A DNA stretch of 64,000 nt from assembly GCF_003047105.1 (NCBI RefSeq), contig NZ_CP028475.1, positions 3,410,001 through 3,474,000 on the forward strand, read 5' to 3'. The translations under genes and the position numbers were made by a program. Shown here piece after piece: positions 43,720 to 52,412 of this stretch (position 1 is the first letter of the stretch; each line of letters opens with the position of its first letter). Source of the DNA: Celeribacter baekdonensis. Its GTDB lineage: Bacteria; Pseudomonadota; Alphaproteobacteria; Rhodobacterales; Rhodobacteraceae. The notes under the pieces are model-generated. The model worked only from the letters and a program-made list of their open reading frames with translations. It searched no databases and was not told where the DNA came from.

Positions 43720-44430
43720 TCAGTCCGGTGTGACAGTCAGTGTGACCCGGTCGCCGGCAAACCACGTCAAACCGCGCTCCACCGGCGTGCCGTCGAGCGT
43801 GGTGTTCAAACTGACCGTGTGCAACAGCGGATCACCCTCACGCAGGCCCAAATGCAGCGCTTGCGTGGTGGTGGTGCGTTCGGCGGTGACACGGGTTTCG
43901 GCCCGCAAATAATCTTCGATCCCAACGGCTCTGAGCCCCTCGGTCACCGAGGTGGTTTGGGTCAAGTGGGCGTCGAGGCCCGCAAGCCGGGTGATCGGGA
44001 AAATCGAAATGAAATGGGCGACGGGCGCGTCGCTTGATAGAGATAAGCCTTCGTAAATCAAAACGTTTTCACCGGGGGAGAGCGCCAAAATCCCGGCCTC
44101 TGTGACATCACAGGGGCGGGTTTCCAGACGCAGCACGCGGCGGTTGGGCAGTCGCCCCGTGGCGCGGATGTTTTGGTGGAATCGCACCCGTTTACCCAGC
44201 GGATAGTCGACCGGCGCGCTTTGCACAAACACCCCGGCACCACGTCTTGAGCGCACGATGCCGCGCTCGCCCAGATCGGATAGGGCGTGACGCACCGTAT
44301 GGCGATTGACGCCAAACCGGGCGGACAATTCCGCCTCGGTCGGCAATTTGTCCCCCGGCTTATAGTGGCCCCGCGCGATCTCTACGCTCAGGGTTTCGGC
44401 GATGGATTTCCACACGGGCGTCCGAGGCAT
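43720..44430 (-). CDS. phnF: PhnF-type GntR/HutC-family regulator
   Basis: The 236-residue repressor has an N-terminal winged helix (LSVEIARGHYKPGDKLPTEAELSARFGVNRHTVRHALSDL, residues ~14-54) and a C-terminal UTRA ligand-binding domain (RFHQNIRATGRLPNRRVLR through TVSLNTTLDG). It is divergent from phnGHIJK, with an inverted repeat in the shared promoter, and is followed by phnM on its own strand. It most likely represses both directions until phosphonate or a pathway intermediate is present. Confidence 0.88.
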   Translation of the reverse strand: MPRTPVWKSIAETLSVEIARGHYKPGDKLPTEAELSARFGVNRHTVRHALSDLGERGIVRSRRGAGVFVQSAPVDYPLGKRVRFHQNIRATGRLPNRRVLRLETRPCDVTEAGILALSPGENVLIYEGLSLSSDAPVAHFISIFPITRLAGLDAHLTQTTSVTEGLRAVGIEDYLRAETRVTAERTTTTQALHLGLREGDPLLHTVSLNTTLDGTPVERGLTWFAGDRVTLTVTPD

Positions 44431-44495
44431 AGGGGGTCTCCGTCACAATAATTTCACGAATTAGGGCTTGCCGAATGGAGGCGGATCAGGGATGA

Positions 44496-44525
44496 TTTGT
44501 CTAGTTGTATAGAAAAGCAGACAAA
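44496..44525. promoter_or_regulatory. Nested inverted repeat, candidate PhnF operator
   Basis: Outer arms TTTGTCT (44496-44502) and AGACAAA (44519-44525) enclose an inner TCTA-N6-TAGA (44500-44513). The site is 17 bases before phnG and about 65 bases from the phnF start, suiting a GntR/HutC dimer that blocks both promoters. Confidence 0.5.
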
Positions 44526-44541
44526 TCCGCAAGGTGTCTAG

Positions 44542-45021
44542 ATGAACAAAATGACCCCCAGCCCCAGCTTTGACGAGACGCCCGACCAGGCGGCGCGCAA
44601 GGCTTGGATGAGTGTATTGGCAAAGTCCAAATCCGAAGATCTGAATGCGGCTATCACGTCATACGGCGCGCTTCCGGGGTTTGACTGGTTGCGTCGTCCC
44701 GAAATCGGCGGCGTGATGGTGCGTGGTCGTATGGGCGGCACAGGCACGGCCTTTAATCTGGGCGAAATGACCGCCACGCGTTGCTCGCTGCGCCTTGAAA
44801 GTGGTGAGGTCGGCCATGCCTATGTGCAAGGTCGCGACACACGACATGCCGAACAGGCGGCCATTGTGGATGCGCTGATGCAGGGGCCGAATGCGGCTTT
44901 GGTGCAGGCGACGGTGTTGGGGCCACTCACCGAAATGCTTGCCGCGCGACAGATCACGCGGGCCGAAAAAGCAGCCGCCACAAAGGTGGATTTCTTTACG
45001 ATGGTGCGGGGAGAAGATTGA
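44542..45021 (+). CDS. phnG: C-P lyase core complex subunit PhnG
   Basis: The 159-residue protein contains the PhnG segments PEIGGVMVRGRMGGTGTAFNLGEMTATRC and GHAYVQGRDTRHAEQAAIVDAL. It is a subunit of the PhnGHIJ core, which with ATP forms ribose-1-phosphonate-5-triphosphate. First gene of the phnGHIJK unit, behind a nested inverted repeat. Its stop overlaps the phnH ATG by one base. Confidence 0.92.
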   Translation: MNKMTPSPSFDETPDQAARKAWMSVLAKSKSEDLNAAITSYGALPGFDWLRRPEIGGVMVRGRMGGTGTAFNLGEMTATRCSLRLESGEVGHAYVQGRDTRHAEQAAIVDALMQGPNAALVQATVLGPLTEMLAARQITRAEKAAATKVDFFTMVRGED

Positions 45022-45602
45022 TGGATATGCAAAGCCTCTCTGGCGGATTTACCAACCCGCCACAGGACTCGTCACGCGCTTTTCGCGCTGCCCTTGAAAC
45101 GCTGGCCCGGCCCGGAACTATCCATGACATTTCGGGTGCCAAAGCGCCCGCCCCGGTGTCCGAGGCGGCAGCGACGCTGATCCTCACGCTCTGTGACCCG
45201 GAAACGCCGCTCTATCTGGCCGGGGCGCATGACACGCCGGAGATGCGCGACTGGGTGGCCTTTCACATTGGCGCGCCGATTGTCGGCCCCGAGCGCGCGA
45301 TGTTTGCGCTTGGCACGTGGGAGGCGCTTTCGCCGATCACAGTCTATCCCATTGGTACGCCGGAATATCCAGATCGTTCCACCACGGTGATCGTGGAGAT
45401 GGAGGCGGTGACCCAAGACGGGATGCGTTTGAGCGGGCCGGGGATCAAAGACAGTGCGCTGTTGGGCCTGCCGGATCTTGCGCCGTTCCAAATGAATGCC
45501 GGATTATTTCCGCTGGGGCTTGATTTCTATTTCACCGCCGGAACCCGGCTTGCGGGTCTGCCGCGCACGACCAGAGTGTCCGACCTGATGGAGGCGAACT
45601 GA
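45021..45602 (+). CDS. phnH: C-P lyase core complex subunit PhnH
   Basis: The 193-residue protein matches PhnH: GGFTNPPQDSSRAFRAALETLARPG at the start, LTLCDPETPLYL, and PFQMNAGLFPLGLDFYFTAG near the end. It is a PLP-transferase-fold protein without catalytic lysine that stabilises the PhnGHIJ core. The ATG at 45021 overlaps the phnG stop, and its stop overlaps the phnI start; translation of the set is likely coupled. Confidence 0.92.
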   Translation: MDMQSLSGGFTNPPQDSSRAFRAALETLARPGTIHDISGAKAPAPVSEAAATLILTLCDPETPLYLAGAHDTPEMRDWVAFHIGAPIVGPERAMFALGTWEALSPITVYPIGTPEYPDRSTTVIVEMEAVTQDGMRLSGPGIKDSALLGLPDLAPFQMNAGLFPLGLDFYFTAGTRLAGLPRTTRVSDLMEAN

Positions 45603-46690
45603 TGTATGTGGCTGTCAAAGGCGGCGAGCGGGCGATTGACAATGCCCATGCTTGGCTGGCCGAGGAGCGCCGGGGTGACACCTCGGTTTCGGAGCTGTCG
45701 GTGGCGCAAATTCGCGAACAATTGGCGCTGGCGGTCAACCGGGTGATGACCGAAGGCTCGCTCTATGATCCCGATCTGGCCGCGCTTGCGATCAAACAAT
45801 CTCGGGGTGATTTGATCGAGGCGATTTTCCTCATTCGCGCCTACCGCACCACCTTGCCGCGCATTGGTCATTCGCGTCCGGTCGAAACCGAAACCATGCT
45901 GTGTGATCGCCGGGTTTCCGCGACGTTCAAAGATGTGCCCGGCGGGCAGGTGCTTGGGCCGACCTTCGATTACACCCACCGTTTGTTGGATTTCAAACTG
46001 GCGGCGGATGGTGAAACGATGGCGGCACAGATGGCCGCGCCGCGACTGGAACCCACGCCACATGTGACCGAGTTTCTCAACAAAGAGGGGTTGATCCAGA
46101 CCGAGACACGCACGGAGGATACGCCGCCGGATTTGACCCGCGAGCCGATGGAACTGCCCGCCAACCGCGCGCTGCGGCTTCAGGCCCTGGCGCGGGGCGA
46201 CGAAGGGTTCGTGCTCTCCATGGCCTATTCGACCCAGCGCGGTTACGGCAACAGCCACGCTTTTGTTGGCGAATTGCGGATTGGCAAGGTTGCGGTCGAA
46301 CTGGACATTCCCGAGCTTGGCTTTGCCATTGAGATCGGTGAGATCGAGTTGACAGAATGCGAAACGGTGAACAAATTCGCGGGCTCAAAGGTCGAGCCGC
46401 CGCAATTCACCCGCGGTTATGGCCTGACCTTTGGTCAAACCGAACGCAAAGCAATTTCCATGGCTCTGGTTGATCGCGCCCTGCGTTCGAAAGAGCTTGG
46501 CGTCGAGATGTCGAACTCCCCCGCGCATGACGAAGAATTCGTGCTGTATCATTGTGATAACATTCAGGCGACCGGATTCCTGGAGCATATCAAATTACCA
46601 CACTATGTGGACTTCCAGTCCGAGATGGAACTGGTCCGAAAAATGCGCGCAGAAATCTTTGCGGCCCAGCATAAGGAGGCGGCAGAATGA
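45602..46690 (+). CDS. phnI: C-P lyase core complex subunit PhnI
   Basis: The 362-residue protein is the nucleosidase and transferase component that attaches the phosphonate to ribose-triphosphate from ATP. Family segments are MYVAVKGGERAIDNAHAWL, GYGNSHAFVGELRIG, NKFAGSKVEPPQFTRGYGLTFG and DEEFVLYHCDNIQATGFLEH. The length matches E. coli PhnI. It overlaps phnH by one base and phnJ by four. Confidence 0.94.
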   Translation: MYVAVKGGERAIDNAHAWLAEERRGDTSVSELSVAQIREQLALAVNRVMTEGSLYDPDLAALAIKQSRGDLIEAIFLIRAYRTTLPRIGHSRPVETETMLCDRRVSATFKDVPGGQVLGPTFDYTHRLLDFKLAADGETMAAQMAAPRLEPTPHVTEFLNKEGLIQTETRTEDTPPDLTREPMELPANRALRLQALARGDEGFVLSMAYSTQRGYGNSHAFVGELRIGKVAVELDIPELGFAIEIGEIELTECETVNKFAGSKVEPPQFTRGYGLTFGQTERKAISMALVDRALRSKELGVEMSNSPAHDEEFVLYHCDNIQATGFLEHIKLPHYVDFQSEMELVRKMRAEIFAAQHKEAAE

Positions 46691-47553
46691 GCGACTATAA
46701 TTTCGCCTATTTGGATGAACAAACCAAACGGATGATCCGCCGCGCGATCCTCAAAGGCATTGCGATCCCTGGCTATCAGGTGCCGTTTGCCTCTCGCGAA
46801 ATGCCGATGCCTTATGGCTGGGGCACCGGTGGGGTACAGGTCACGGCGGCCTGTTTGATCCCGGAGGATACGTTGAAAGTCATCGACCAAGGTGCCGACG
46901 ACACCACCAACGCTGTGTCGATCCGCAAGTTCTTTGAAAAGACCGCCGAGATTGCTGTGACCGAGAAAACAGGCGAGGCCTCGGTGATCCAAACCCGTCA
47001 CCGCATCCCCGAGGAGCCTTTGGGCGAGGGGCAGATTTTGGTTTACCAAGTGCCGATCCCGGAACCTTTGCGGTTCTTGGAGCCGCGCGAGACCGAAACG
47101 CGCAAAATGCACGCGCTTGAGGAATACGGCCTGATGCATGTGAAATTGTATGAAGATATTGCGCGCCACGGCCATATCGCCACCTCCTATGCCTATCCGG
47201 TCAAGGTTGAAGGGCGCTATGTGATGGACCCGTCGCCGATCCCGAAATTCGACAATCCGAAAATGGATATGGCGGCGATCCAACTGTTTGGGGCCGGACG
47301 CGAACAACGCATCTATGCCGTGCCGCCCTACACCAAAGTCGTCTCGCTGGATTTTGAAGATCACCCGTTTGACCCCTCCAAAGCCGATCACGCCTGTGAT
47401 CTGTGCGGTGCGGAGCACACGTATTTGGATGAGGTGATCATTGATGATGACGGCGGGCGGATGTTTGTGTGTTCTGACACTGATTATTGCGCCGGACGGC
47501 AGGCGACAGGCCACCGTGGGCGTCTCAGCCCGACCGAGGAGGCCGCCCAATGA
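46687..47553 (+). CDS. phnJ: C-P lyase radical-SAM subunit PhnJ
   Basis: The 288-residue enzyme breaks the carbon-phosphorus bond, releasing the alkane and a cyclic ribose phosphate. The unusual PhnJ iron-sulfur motif is present with Cys at residues 237, 240, 262 and 268 (C-x2-C-x21-C-x5-C), as is the N-terminal YLDEQTKRMIRRAILKGIAIPGYQ. All expected cysteines are intact. It starts in an ATGA overlap with phnI and overlaps the phnK start the same way. Confidence 0.95.
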   Translation: MSDYNFAYLDEQTKRMIRRAILKGIAIPGYQVPFASREMPMPYGWGTGGVQVTAACLIPEDTLKVIDQGADDTTNAVSIRKFFEKTAEIAVTEKTGEASVIQTRHRIPEEPLGEGQILVYQVPIPEPLRFLEPRETETRKMHALEEYGLMHVKLYEDIARHGHIATSYAYPVKVEGRYVMDPSPIPKFDNPKMDMAAIQLFGAGREQRIYAVPPYTKVVSLDFEDHPFDPSKADHACDLCGAEHTYLDEVIIDDDGGRMFVCSDTDYCAGRQATGHRGRLSPTEEAAQ

Positions 47554-48331
47554 GCGCGCAAATCACCCCGCTATTGTCCGTCAAAGACATCCACAAAACC
47601 TATGGCGGGCGCATCGGCTGTACCGATGTGTCATTTGATCTTTATCCCGGCGAAGTCATGGGAATTGTCGGAGAATCCGGGTCCGGCAAATCGACACTGT
47701 TGAATTGTCTCGCCGGTCACATCCCGACCGACAGCGGTCAGGTTTTGTTTGACACCCGAGATCGCGGGCTGATCGACACGCTGACCATGTCCGAACCGGA
47801 ACGCCGGATGCTGGCGCGCACCGATTGGGCTTTCGTGCATCAACATGCCCGTGATGGCTTACGCATGTCTGTGTCCGCAGGCGGCAATGTTGGCGAGCGG
47901 TTGATGGCCGTCGGTGCGCGTCACTACGGTGATATTCGGGCGCAGGCCGTCGATTGGTTGGGCCGGGTCGAAATTGATGAGGACCGGATGGATGACCGCC
48001 CCTCGGCCTTTTCCGGCGGGATGCAACAGCGGTTGCAAATCGCCCGCAATCTGGTCACGGGCCCGCGCCTTGTGTTTATGGACGAACCGACGGGGGGTTG
48101 GATGTCTCCGTCCAGGCGCGTCTGTTGGATTTGTTGCGCGGATTGGTGCGCGAAATGGGCCTGTCTGCGATTATCGTCACCCATGATCTTGCGGTGGTGC
48201 GGCTTTTGGCCGACCGTCTGATGGTGATGAAATCAGGACATGTGGTGGAAACCGGTTTGACGGATCAGGTTTTAGACGATCCGCAACACGCCTACACGCA
48301 ACTGCTCGTGTCCTCCGTGCTTCAGGTTTGA
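47550..48331 (+). pseudogene. phnK: C-P lyase ATP-binding protein PhnK, frameshifted
   Basis: PhnK is an ABC-type ATPase that docks on the core complex. The first frame gives VSGKST-like Walker A (GESGSGKSTLLN), the FSGGMQQRLQIARN signature and FMDEPTGG, and is then lost. From 48098 another frame gives the expected continuation (LDVSVQARLLDLLRGL, ITVTHDL-type IIVTHDLAVVRLLAD) and stops at 48331. One missing G in the six-G run 48092-48097 explains the break. With seven Gs the protein would be 260 residues and complete. A sequencing error is the likely cause. Confidence 0.85.
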
Positions 48332-48335
48332 CACC

Positions 48336-49289
48336 ATGCTTTATGCCTATCGCCTTGTGACCTCTGAATTGGAATTGATGCCGATTGAAAGCGACCTCAA
48401 AGAGGCGCTTTGGATCGACCTTCTGAACCCGTTGGAGACGCAGGTGGCGGCGCTCAAAGCTCTCGGTGTGACGGTGCCGACGCTGGCCGATATGGAGGAA
48501 ATCGAAGTCTCCAATCGGCTCTACCGCGAAGGCGATACCGAAGTGTTGACCGTGGTTTTGCCGGGTCTCAATAAAATGAAGGAGCCGAGCTTTGGCCCGG
48601 TTGCCTTTTTGATCACGCCGGAACGTTTGGTCACCGTGCGCTATCACACGCCGCGTCCGTTCGAAACCTTTGCCGCCCACGCGGGCCAATCCAGCGCGGG
48701 CTGTTCCGGGCGCAGACGGGTGTTTTTAGGGCTGGTCGAAGAGATTGTGGCGCGTCTTGCAGATTTGCTCGAAGGCGTTGGCAAAGCCTTGGATGCACAA
48801 TCGCATATCGCCTTTCGCGACCCGCCGCCGCGTGGTGATGAATTGGCCTCGGCGCTGCGTCTTTTGGGGCGACAAAGCGAACAGGTGGCAAAAGTCCGAC
48901 ATGCGCTTTTGACGGTTGAGCGGGCGCTGTCGAGTTTTGGTCTGGGTCTGGATGAGCGCGGCGACAAGGCACAGCGTGAGATTTTGAAAGCGCTGGTGCG
49001 CGATTGTCAGGCGCTTGCGGTGCATGGCGATTTCTTGTCGGCACGGGTGTCACAACTGACCGATGTGAACTTTGGCCTGATCAATCTGGAGCAAAGCAAC
49101 ACCAGCCGCATTTTCTCGGTGGTGGCGGTGTTGTTCATGCCGCCGACCTTGGTCGCCTCCGTTTATGGCATGAACTTTGCGAACCTGCCAGGGCTCGCCA
49201 ACCCCTACGGGTATCACATCGCCACGGTGCTGATGATCGGCTCAGGGCTTGGCACTTATCTTTTATGTAAATGGAAAAAATGGCTGTAA
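48336..49289 (+). CDS. CorA-family magnesium/divalent metal transporter inside the phn operon
   Basis: The 317-residue protein has a large cytoplasmic N-terminal domain. The CorA pore region follows: two C-terminal helices flanking the hallmark YGMNF (about residue 277) after FMPPTLVASV, and a positively charged C-terminal KWKKWL. It would import Mg2+ or a related ion. It starts 4 bases after phnK and ends 4 bases before phnL, so it is embedded in the C-P lyase operon. Mg-ATP is a co-substrate of PhnI and of the ATPases, which makes a supporting role conceivable, but this is inference. Confidence 0.88.
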   Translation: MLYAYRLVTSELELMPIESDLKEALWIDLLNPLETQVAALKALGVTVPTLADMEEIEVSNRLYREGDTEVLTVVLPGLNKMKEPSFGPVAFLITPERLVTVRYHTPRPFETFAAHAGQSSAGCSGRRRVFLGLVEEIVARLADLLEGVGKALDAQSHIAFRDPPPRGDELASALRLLGRQSEQVAKVRHALLTVERALSSFGLGLDERGDKAQREILKALVRDCQALAVHGDFLSARVSQLTDVNFGLINLEQSNTSRIFSVVAVLFMPPTLVASVYGMNFANLPGLANPYGYHIATVLMIGSGLGTYLLCKWKKWL

Positions 49290-49293
49290 CCCT

Positions 49294-49977
49294 ATGATCC
49301 ATCTAGAAAACGTCTCAAAATCTTTCACGCTGCACAATCAGGGCGCGGCGGTGATCCCGGTCATGGCGGGGGCAACATTTGATGTCGCGCCCGGCGAATG
49401 CGTGGCGCTGATCGGCAATTCGGGCGCGGGCAAATCCACGCTGATGCGGATGATTTACGGCAATTATCTTAGCCAATCCGGGCGCATCATGGTGGGCGAT
49501 GTCGATGTCGCAACCGCTGAGCCGCGCGAAATCATCGCGCTCAGGCGCGCCACTTTGGGCTATGTGTCGCAATTCCTGCGCGTCGTGCCGCGTGTGCCGA
49601 CGGTTGAGGTCGTGGCCGAACCGCTGCTTTCGATCGGCACGCCGAAAGAGCTGGCATTTGCCCGCGCACGCGATCTTTTGGCCCGACTTAACATTCCCGA
49701 AACGCTGTGGTCGCTGTCGCCCACAACGTTTTCGGGCGGCGAGCAACAGCGCGTCAACATCGCGCGCGGCTTTGCCCACACCTATCCGGCGATGCTTTTG
49801 GACGAACCGACCGCCTCATTGGATGCGACCAACCGGGAAACCGTTTTGACCCTGATCGAAGAGGCCAAAGCGCGCGGTGCCGCGATCATCGGGATTTTCC
49901 ACGACGCGCCCGCCCGCGACCGAGTGGCGGACCGTGAAATTGATGTCTCGGGCTTCACACCCGCGAAGGAGGTCTGA
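49294..49977 (+). CDS. phnL: C-P lyase ATP-binding protein PhnL
   Basis: The 227-residue ABC-type ATPase has Walker A GNSGAGKST near residue 45, QFLRVVPRVPTVEVVAEPLL, the signature FSGGEQQRVNIARGF, Walker B MLLDEPTASLDA and the switch in IFHD. The FLRVVPRV segment is distinctive for PhnL. It assists the C-P lyase complex together with PhnK. I chose the ATG at 49294, five bases after the CorA-like stop; upstream codons overlap that gene. phnN follows after one base. Confidence 0.92.
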   Translation: MIHLENVSKSFTLHNQGAAVIPVMAGATFDVAPGECVALIGNSGAGKSTLMRMIYGNYLSQSGRIMVGDVDVATAEPREIIALRRATLGYVSQFLRVVPRVPTVEVVAEPLLSIGTPKELAFARARDLLARLNIPETLWSLSPTTFSGGEQQRVNIARGFAHTYPAMLLDEPTASLDATNRETVLTLIEEAKARGAAIIGIFHDAPARDRVADREIDVSGFTPAKEV

Positions 49978-49978
49978 G

Positions 49979-50521
49979 ATGGTCGGTCGCCTTCATGCCG
50001 TGGTCGGGCCCTCCGGGGCAGGCAAAGACACGTTGATCGACGCGGCGCGCGAGGTGCGACGTGATTTGGCGGTGGCCCGTCGTGTGATCACCCGCCCCAC
50101 ATCTGCGGGAGGCGAGGATTTCGAAGGCGTCAGCGTCGAGGAATTTGACCGCCGTCAGAAGGAGGGGGGCTTTGCGCTGCATTGGGAGGCGCATGGGTTG
50201 AAGTACGGCGTGCCGATCGAAATTGAGGCCGCGTTGAATGAGGGCAGGGACGTGCTGTTCAACGGCTCGCGTGCGATCCTGCCCGAGGCCTATGCACTTT
50301 ATCCCAATATGGGCGTGTTGTTGATCACCGCCTCACCTGAGGTTTTGGCCGAACGCTTGGCCTCACGCGGGCGCGAAACCCGCGCCGAAATTGAAAAACG
50401 ACTGGCGCGGGCCGAATATGACATCGCGCCGGGCCTGCCCGTGCGCCGGGTCAACAATGATGGTGCACTCGACGAGGCCGTCGCCGCCTTTCTCGCAGCG
50501 CTTCAGCCGGAAAGAGTGTAA
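49979..50521 (+). CDS. phnN: Ribose 1,5-bisphosphate phosphokinase PhnN
   Basis: The 180-residue guanylate-kinase-like enzyme phosphorylates ribose-1,5-bisphosphate to PRPP, recycling the sugar after C-P cleavage. It has the P-loop VGPSGAGKDT at residues ~9-18, RRVITRP, FALHWEAHGLKYGVP and the RGRETRAEIEKRLAR lid. The ATG at 49979 follows AAGGAGG. The last 19 bases overlap the convergent DUF1045 gene. Confidence 0.92.
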   Translation: MVGRLHAVVGPSGAGKDTLIDAAREVRRDLAVARRVITRPTSAGGEDFEGVSVEEFDRRQKEGGFALHWEAHGLKYGVPIEIEAALNEGRDVLFNGSRAILPEAYALYPNMGVLLITASPEVLAERLASRGRETRAEIEKRLARAEYDIAPGLPVRRVNNDGALDEAVAAFLAALQPERV

Positions 50522-51186
50522 CGGTGGACCAGATGAAACCGGCCATCGTCTGCCTCGCCAAACAGGCACAGATCGCGGATCACAAAAGGCGTGGGCAAAA
50601 GCGGGGCGAGGATCGGGGCAAGGGCTGTTTTGGTGGCGGCGGCTTCATCTTCGGTCAATTTGCCCGACAGGGTGAGGTGGAATTTGAACTCCTCCATCAC
50701 ATAGGGATACCCCCACTCGGCCAACAACACCTCTTGCCGGGACGTCAGACCCGCAGCGCGGCGGCGCGCCAATTCGGCCTCGCCAGCGGGCGCGCGGTGG
50801 GCATCCAAGGCGCTCACGACATTCCCCGCCAGACGTTCCAAAGACGTGAGATCGCCCGTGGGCGTCAGCGCCAGAAATCGACCGATTTGGTTGAGGCGCA
50901 GCCCGTCCAAAACGACCGGCGGATGGGTGCGACCAAAGGCTTCAAGATCGGTGATCAACGCCCCCAAGGGGCCGGAGAGGCGAAACGGCGGCTTCAACGT
51001 GCCGTGAAACCCATATTTGCGCGGGGTCTCGGTGATCTGCGCCACAGGGAAGGGCAGGTCGGGGACATCGGGATGCCCGACCTCCACACCCAAAACCGGA
51101 TCCCAACCCAGCCAAGCGGCGGCGAAATTGGCCAAGGCGCCCGGTTCGGGCGCGTAATAGACCGCGTATCTTTTGAAATTCTCCAT
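50503..51186 (-). CDS. DUF1045 phosphonate-associated protein (2H phosphoesterase-like)
   Basis: The 227-residue protein matches the DUF1045 family found in phn operons. It has two histidine motifs of the 2H phosphoesterase superfamily, FHGTLKPPF (residue ~60) and FKFHLTLSG (residue ~168). Such enzymes open cyclic nucleotide or sugar phosphates. PhnJ produces a cyclic ribose phosphate normally opened by PhnP, and I see no phnP here, so this gene is a candidate for that step. That role is inference. The gene is convergent with phnN and divergent from the second phnM. Confidence 0.82.
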   Translation of the reverse strand: MENFKRYAVYYAPEPGALANFAAAWLGWDPVLGVEVGHPDVPDLPFPVAQITETPRKYGFHGTLKPPFRLSGPLGALITDLEAFGRTHPPVVLDGLRLNQIGRFLALTPTGDLTSLERLAGNVVSALDAHRAPAGEAELARRRAAGLTSRQEVLLAEWGYPYVMEEFKFHLTLSGKLTEDEAAATKTALAPILAPLLPTPFVIRDLCLFGEADDGRFHLVHRYTLSG

Positions 51187-51208
51187 GGCGCAGTCCTTAG
51201 ATCCTTTG

Positions 51209-51226
51209 TGTCACACCTCTGTGACA
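51209..51226. promoter_or_regulatory. TGTCACA inverted repeat in the DUF1045/phnM promoter region
   Basis: TGTCACA-CCTC-TGTGACA, a perfect 7-base inverted repeat, lies between the divergent DUF1045 and phnM starts. The same bases also read as TGTCAC and TGTGAC 11 bases apart, which could be a Pho-box-like direct repeat. Confidence 0.4.
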
Positions 51227-51266
51227 TTGATCGGGCAAACCCTGCGTCTCTCAATAGGACGACACG

Positions 51267-52412
51267 ATGACTGATTTTACGCTGACCAATGCCCGACTTG
51301 TGCTTGAGACCGAGGTTATCCAAGGCACCCTGCGCGTGGAAGGGGGCAAAATCGCGGATCTGAGCGCTGGCGGCACCTCCGTGCCCGGTGCCATTGATGT
51401 GGCGGGGGATTTGATCATTCCGGGGTTGATCGAGTTGCACACCGACAATCTTGAACGCCATATCGAACCGCGCCCGAAAGTGGACTGGCCGCATAAGGCG
51501 GCGATCATCGCCCATGATGCCGAACTGGCCTCGGTCGGCATCACCACGGTGTTTGATGCGATGCGCGTGGGGTCCATCATGCGGGCCGGAGATGCGGGGG
51601 GCTATGCCAAATACGCACGCTCCCTGTCGCGGGAATTGATGACGTTGCGCGATCAAGGCGCGTTGAAAATCAGCCACTTTCTGCATCTGCGTGCCGAGGT
51701 GTGTTCGGAGACGCTTGAGGCGGAAATGGCCGAGTTTGGCCCCGAAGATCGCATCGGTCTTGTGTCTTTGATGGATCACACGCCGGGGCAACGGCAGTTT
51801 CGCGACATTTCCAAACTCAAAGACTATGTACAGAAAAAACGCGGCATGACTGACGCGCAATTCGAAGATCATGTCAGCCATCTTTTGGACTTGCGCGACA
51901 GGTTTGGCGCACGTCACGAAGAGGTCGCTGTCGCCGAGGCCAAGCGCTATGGCGCGGTTTTGGCCTCACATGACGACACCACCGCGGATCACGTCGACGT
52001 CTCGCGTCAGCATGGCGTGCGCGTGGCGGAATTTCCGACCACTGTGGAGGCGGCACAAGCCTGTAAATTGCACGGTATCGCGGTGATGATGGGTGCGCCG
52101 AACCTTATTCGCGGCGGCTCGCACTCCGGCAATGTCGCAGCCCATGATCTGGCCGAACGTGGTCTGTTGGATGTGGTGTCCTCGGACTATGTGCCCTCGG
52201 CGCTGATGTCTTCAGCAATCCTTTTGGCCGACCTGTGGGACGACATTCCGCGTGCGATTGCGACGGTGACGACCAATCCGGCGACTGCCGTGGGCCTGAC
52301 TGATCGGGGCCGCATCGCGCCCGGCCTACACGCCGATCTGGTCCGCATCGCCCGCATCGAAGGCACGCCAGTCATTCGCGGTGTCTGGTCGCATGGGCGT
52401 CAGGTGGGATAA
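51267..52412 (+). CDS. phnM: PhnM-type diphosphatase (second paralogue, canonical form)
   Basis: The 381-residue amidohydrolase has the classical PhnM active-site line LIELHTDNLERHIEPRPKVDW, then SVGITTVFDAMRVGS, LRAEVCSE, SHDDTTADH and GAPNLIRGGSHSGNVAA. It converts ribose-1-phosphonate-5-triphosphate to the 5-phosphate and diphosphate before C-P cleavage. It is closer to the textbook enzyme than the copy at 42460 and is probably the main one. It starts divergently from DUF1045, with the TGTCACA palindrome between them. Confidence 0.9.
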   Translation: MTDFTLTNARLVLETEVIQGTLRVEGGKIADLSAGGTSVPGAIDVAGDLIIPGLIELHTDNLERHIEPRPKVDWPHKAAIIAHDAELASVGITTVFDAMRVGSIMRAGDAGGYAKYARSLSRELMTLRDQGALKISHFLHLRAEVCSETLEAEMAEFGPEDRIGLVSLMDHTPGQRQFRDISKLKDYVQKKRGMTDAQFEDHVSHLLDLRDRFGARHEEVAVAEAKRYGAVLASHDDTTADHVDVSRQHGVRVAEFPTTVEAAQACKLHGIAVMMGAPNLIRGGSHSGNVAAHDLAERGLLDVVSSDYVPSALMSSAILLADLWDDIPRAIATVTTNPATAVGLTDRGRIAPGLHADLVRIARIEGTPVIRGVWSHGRQVG

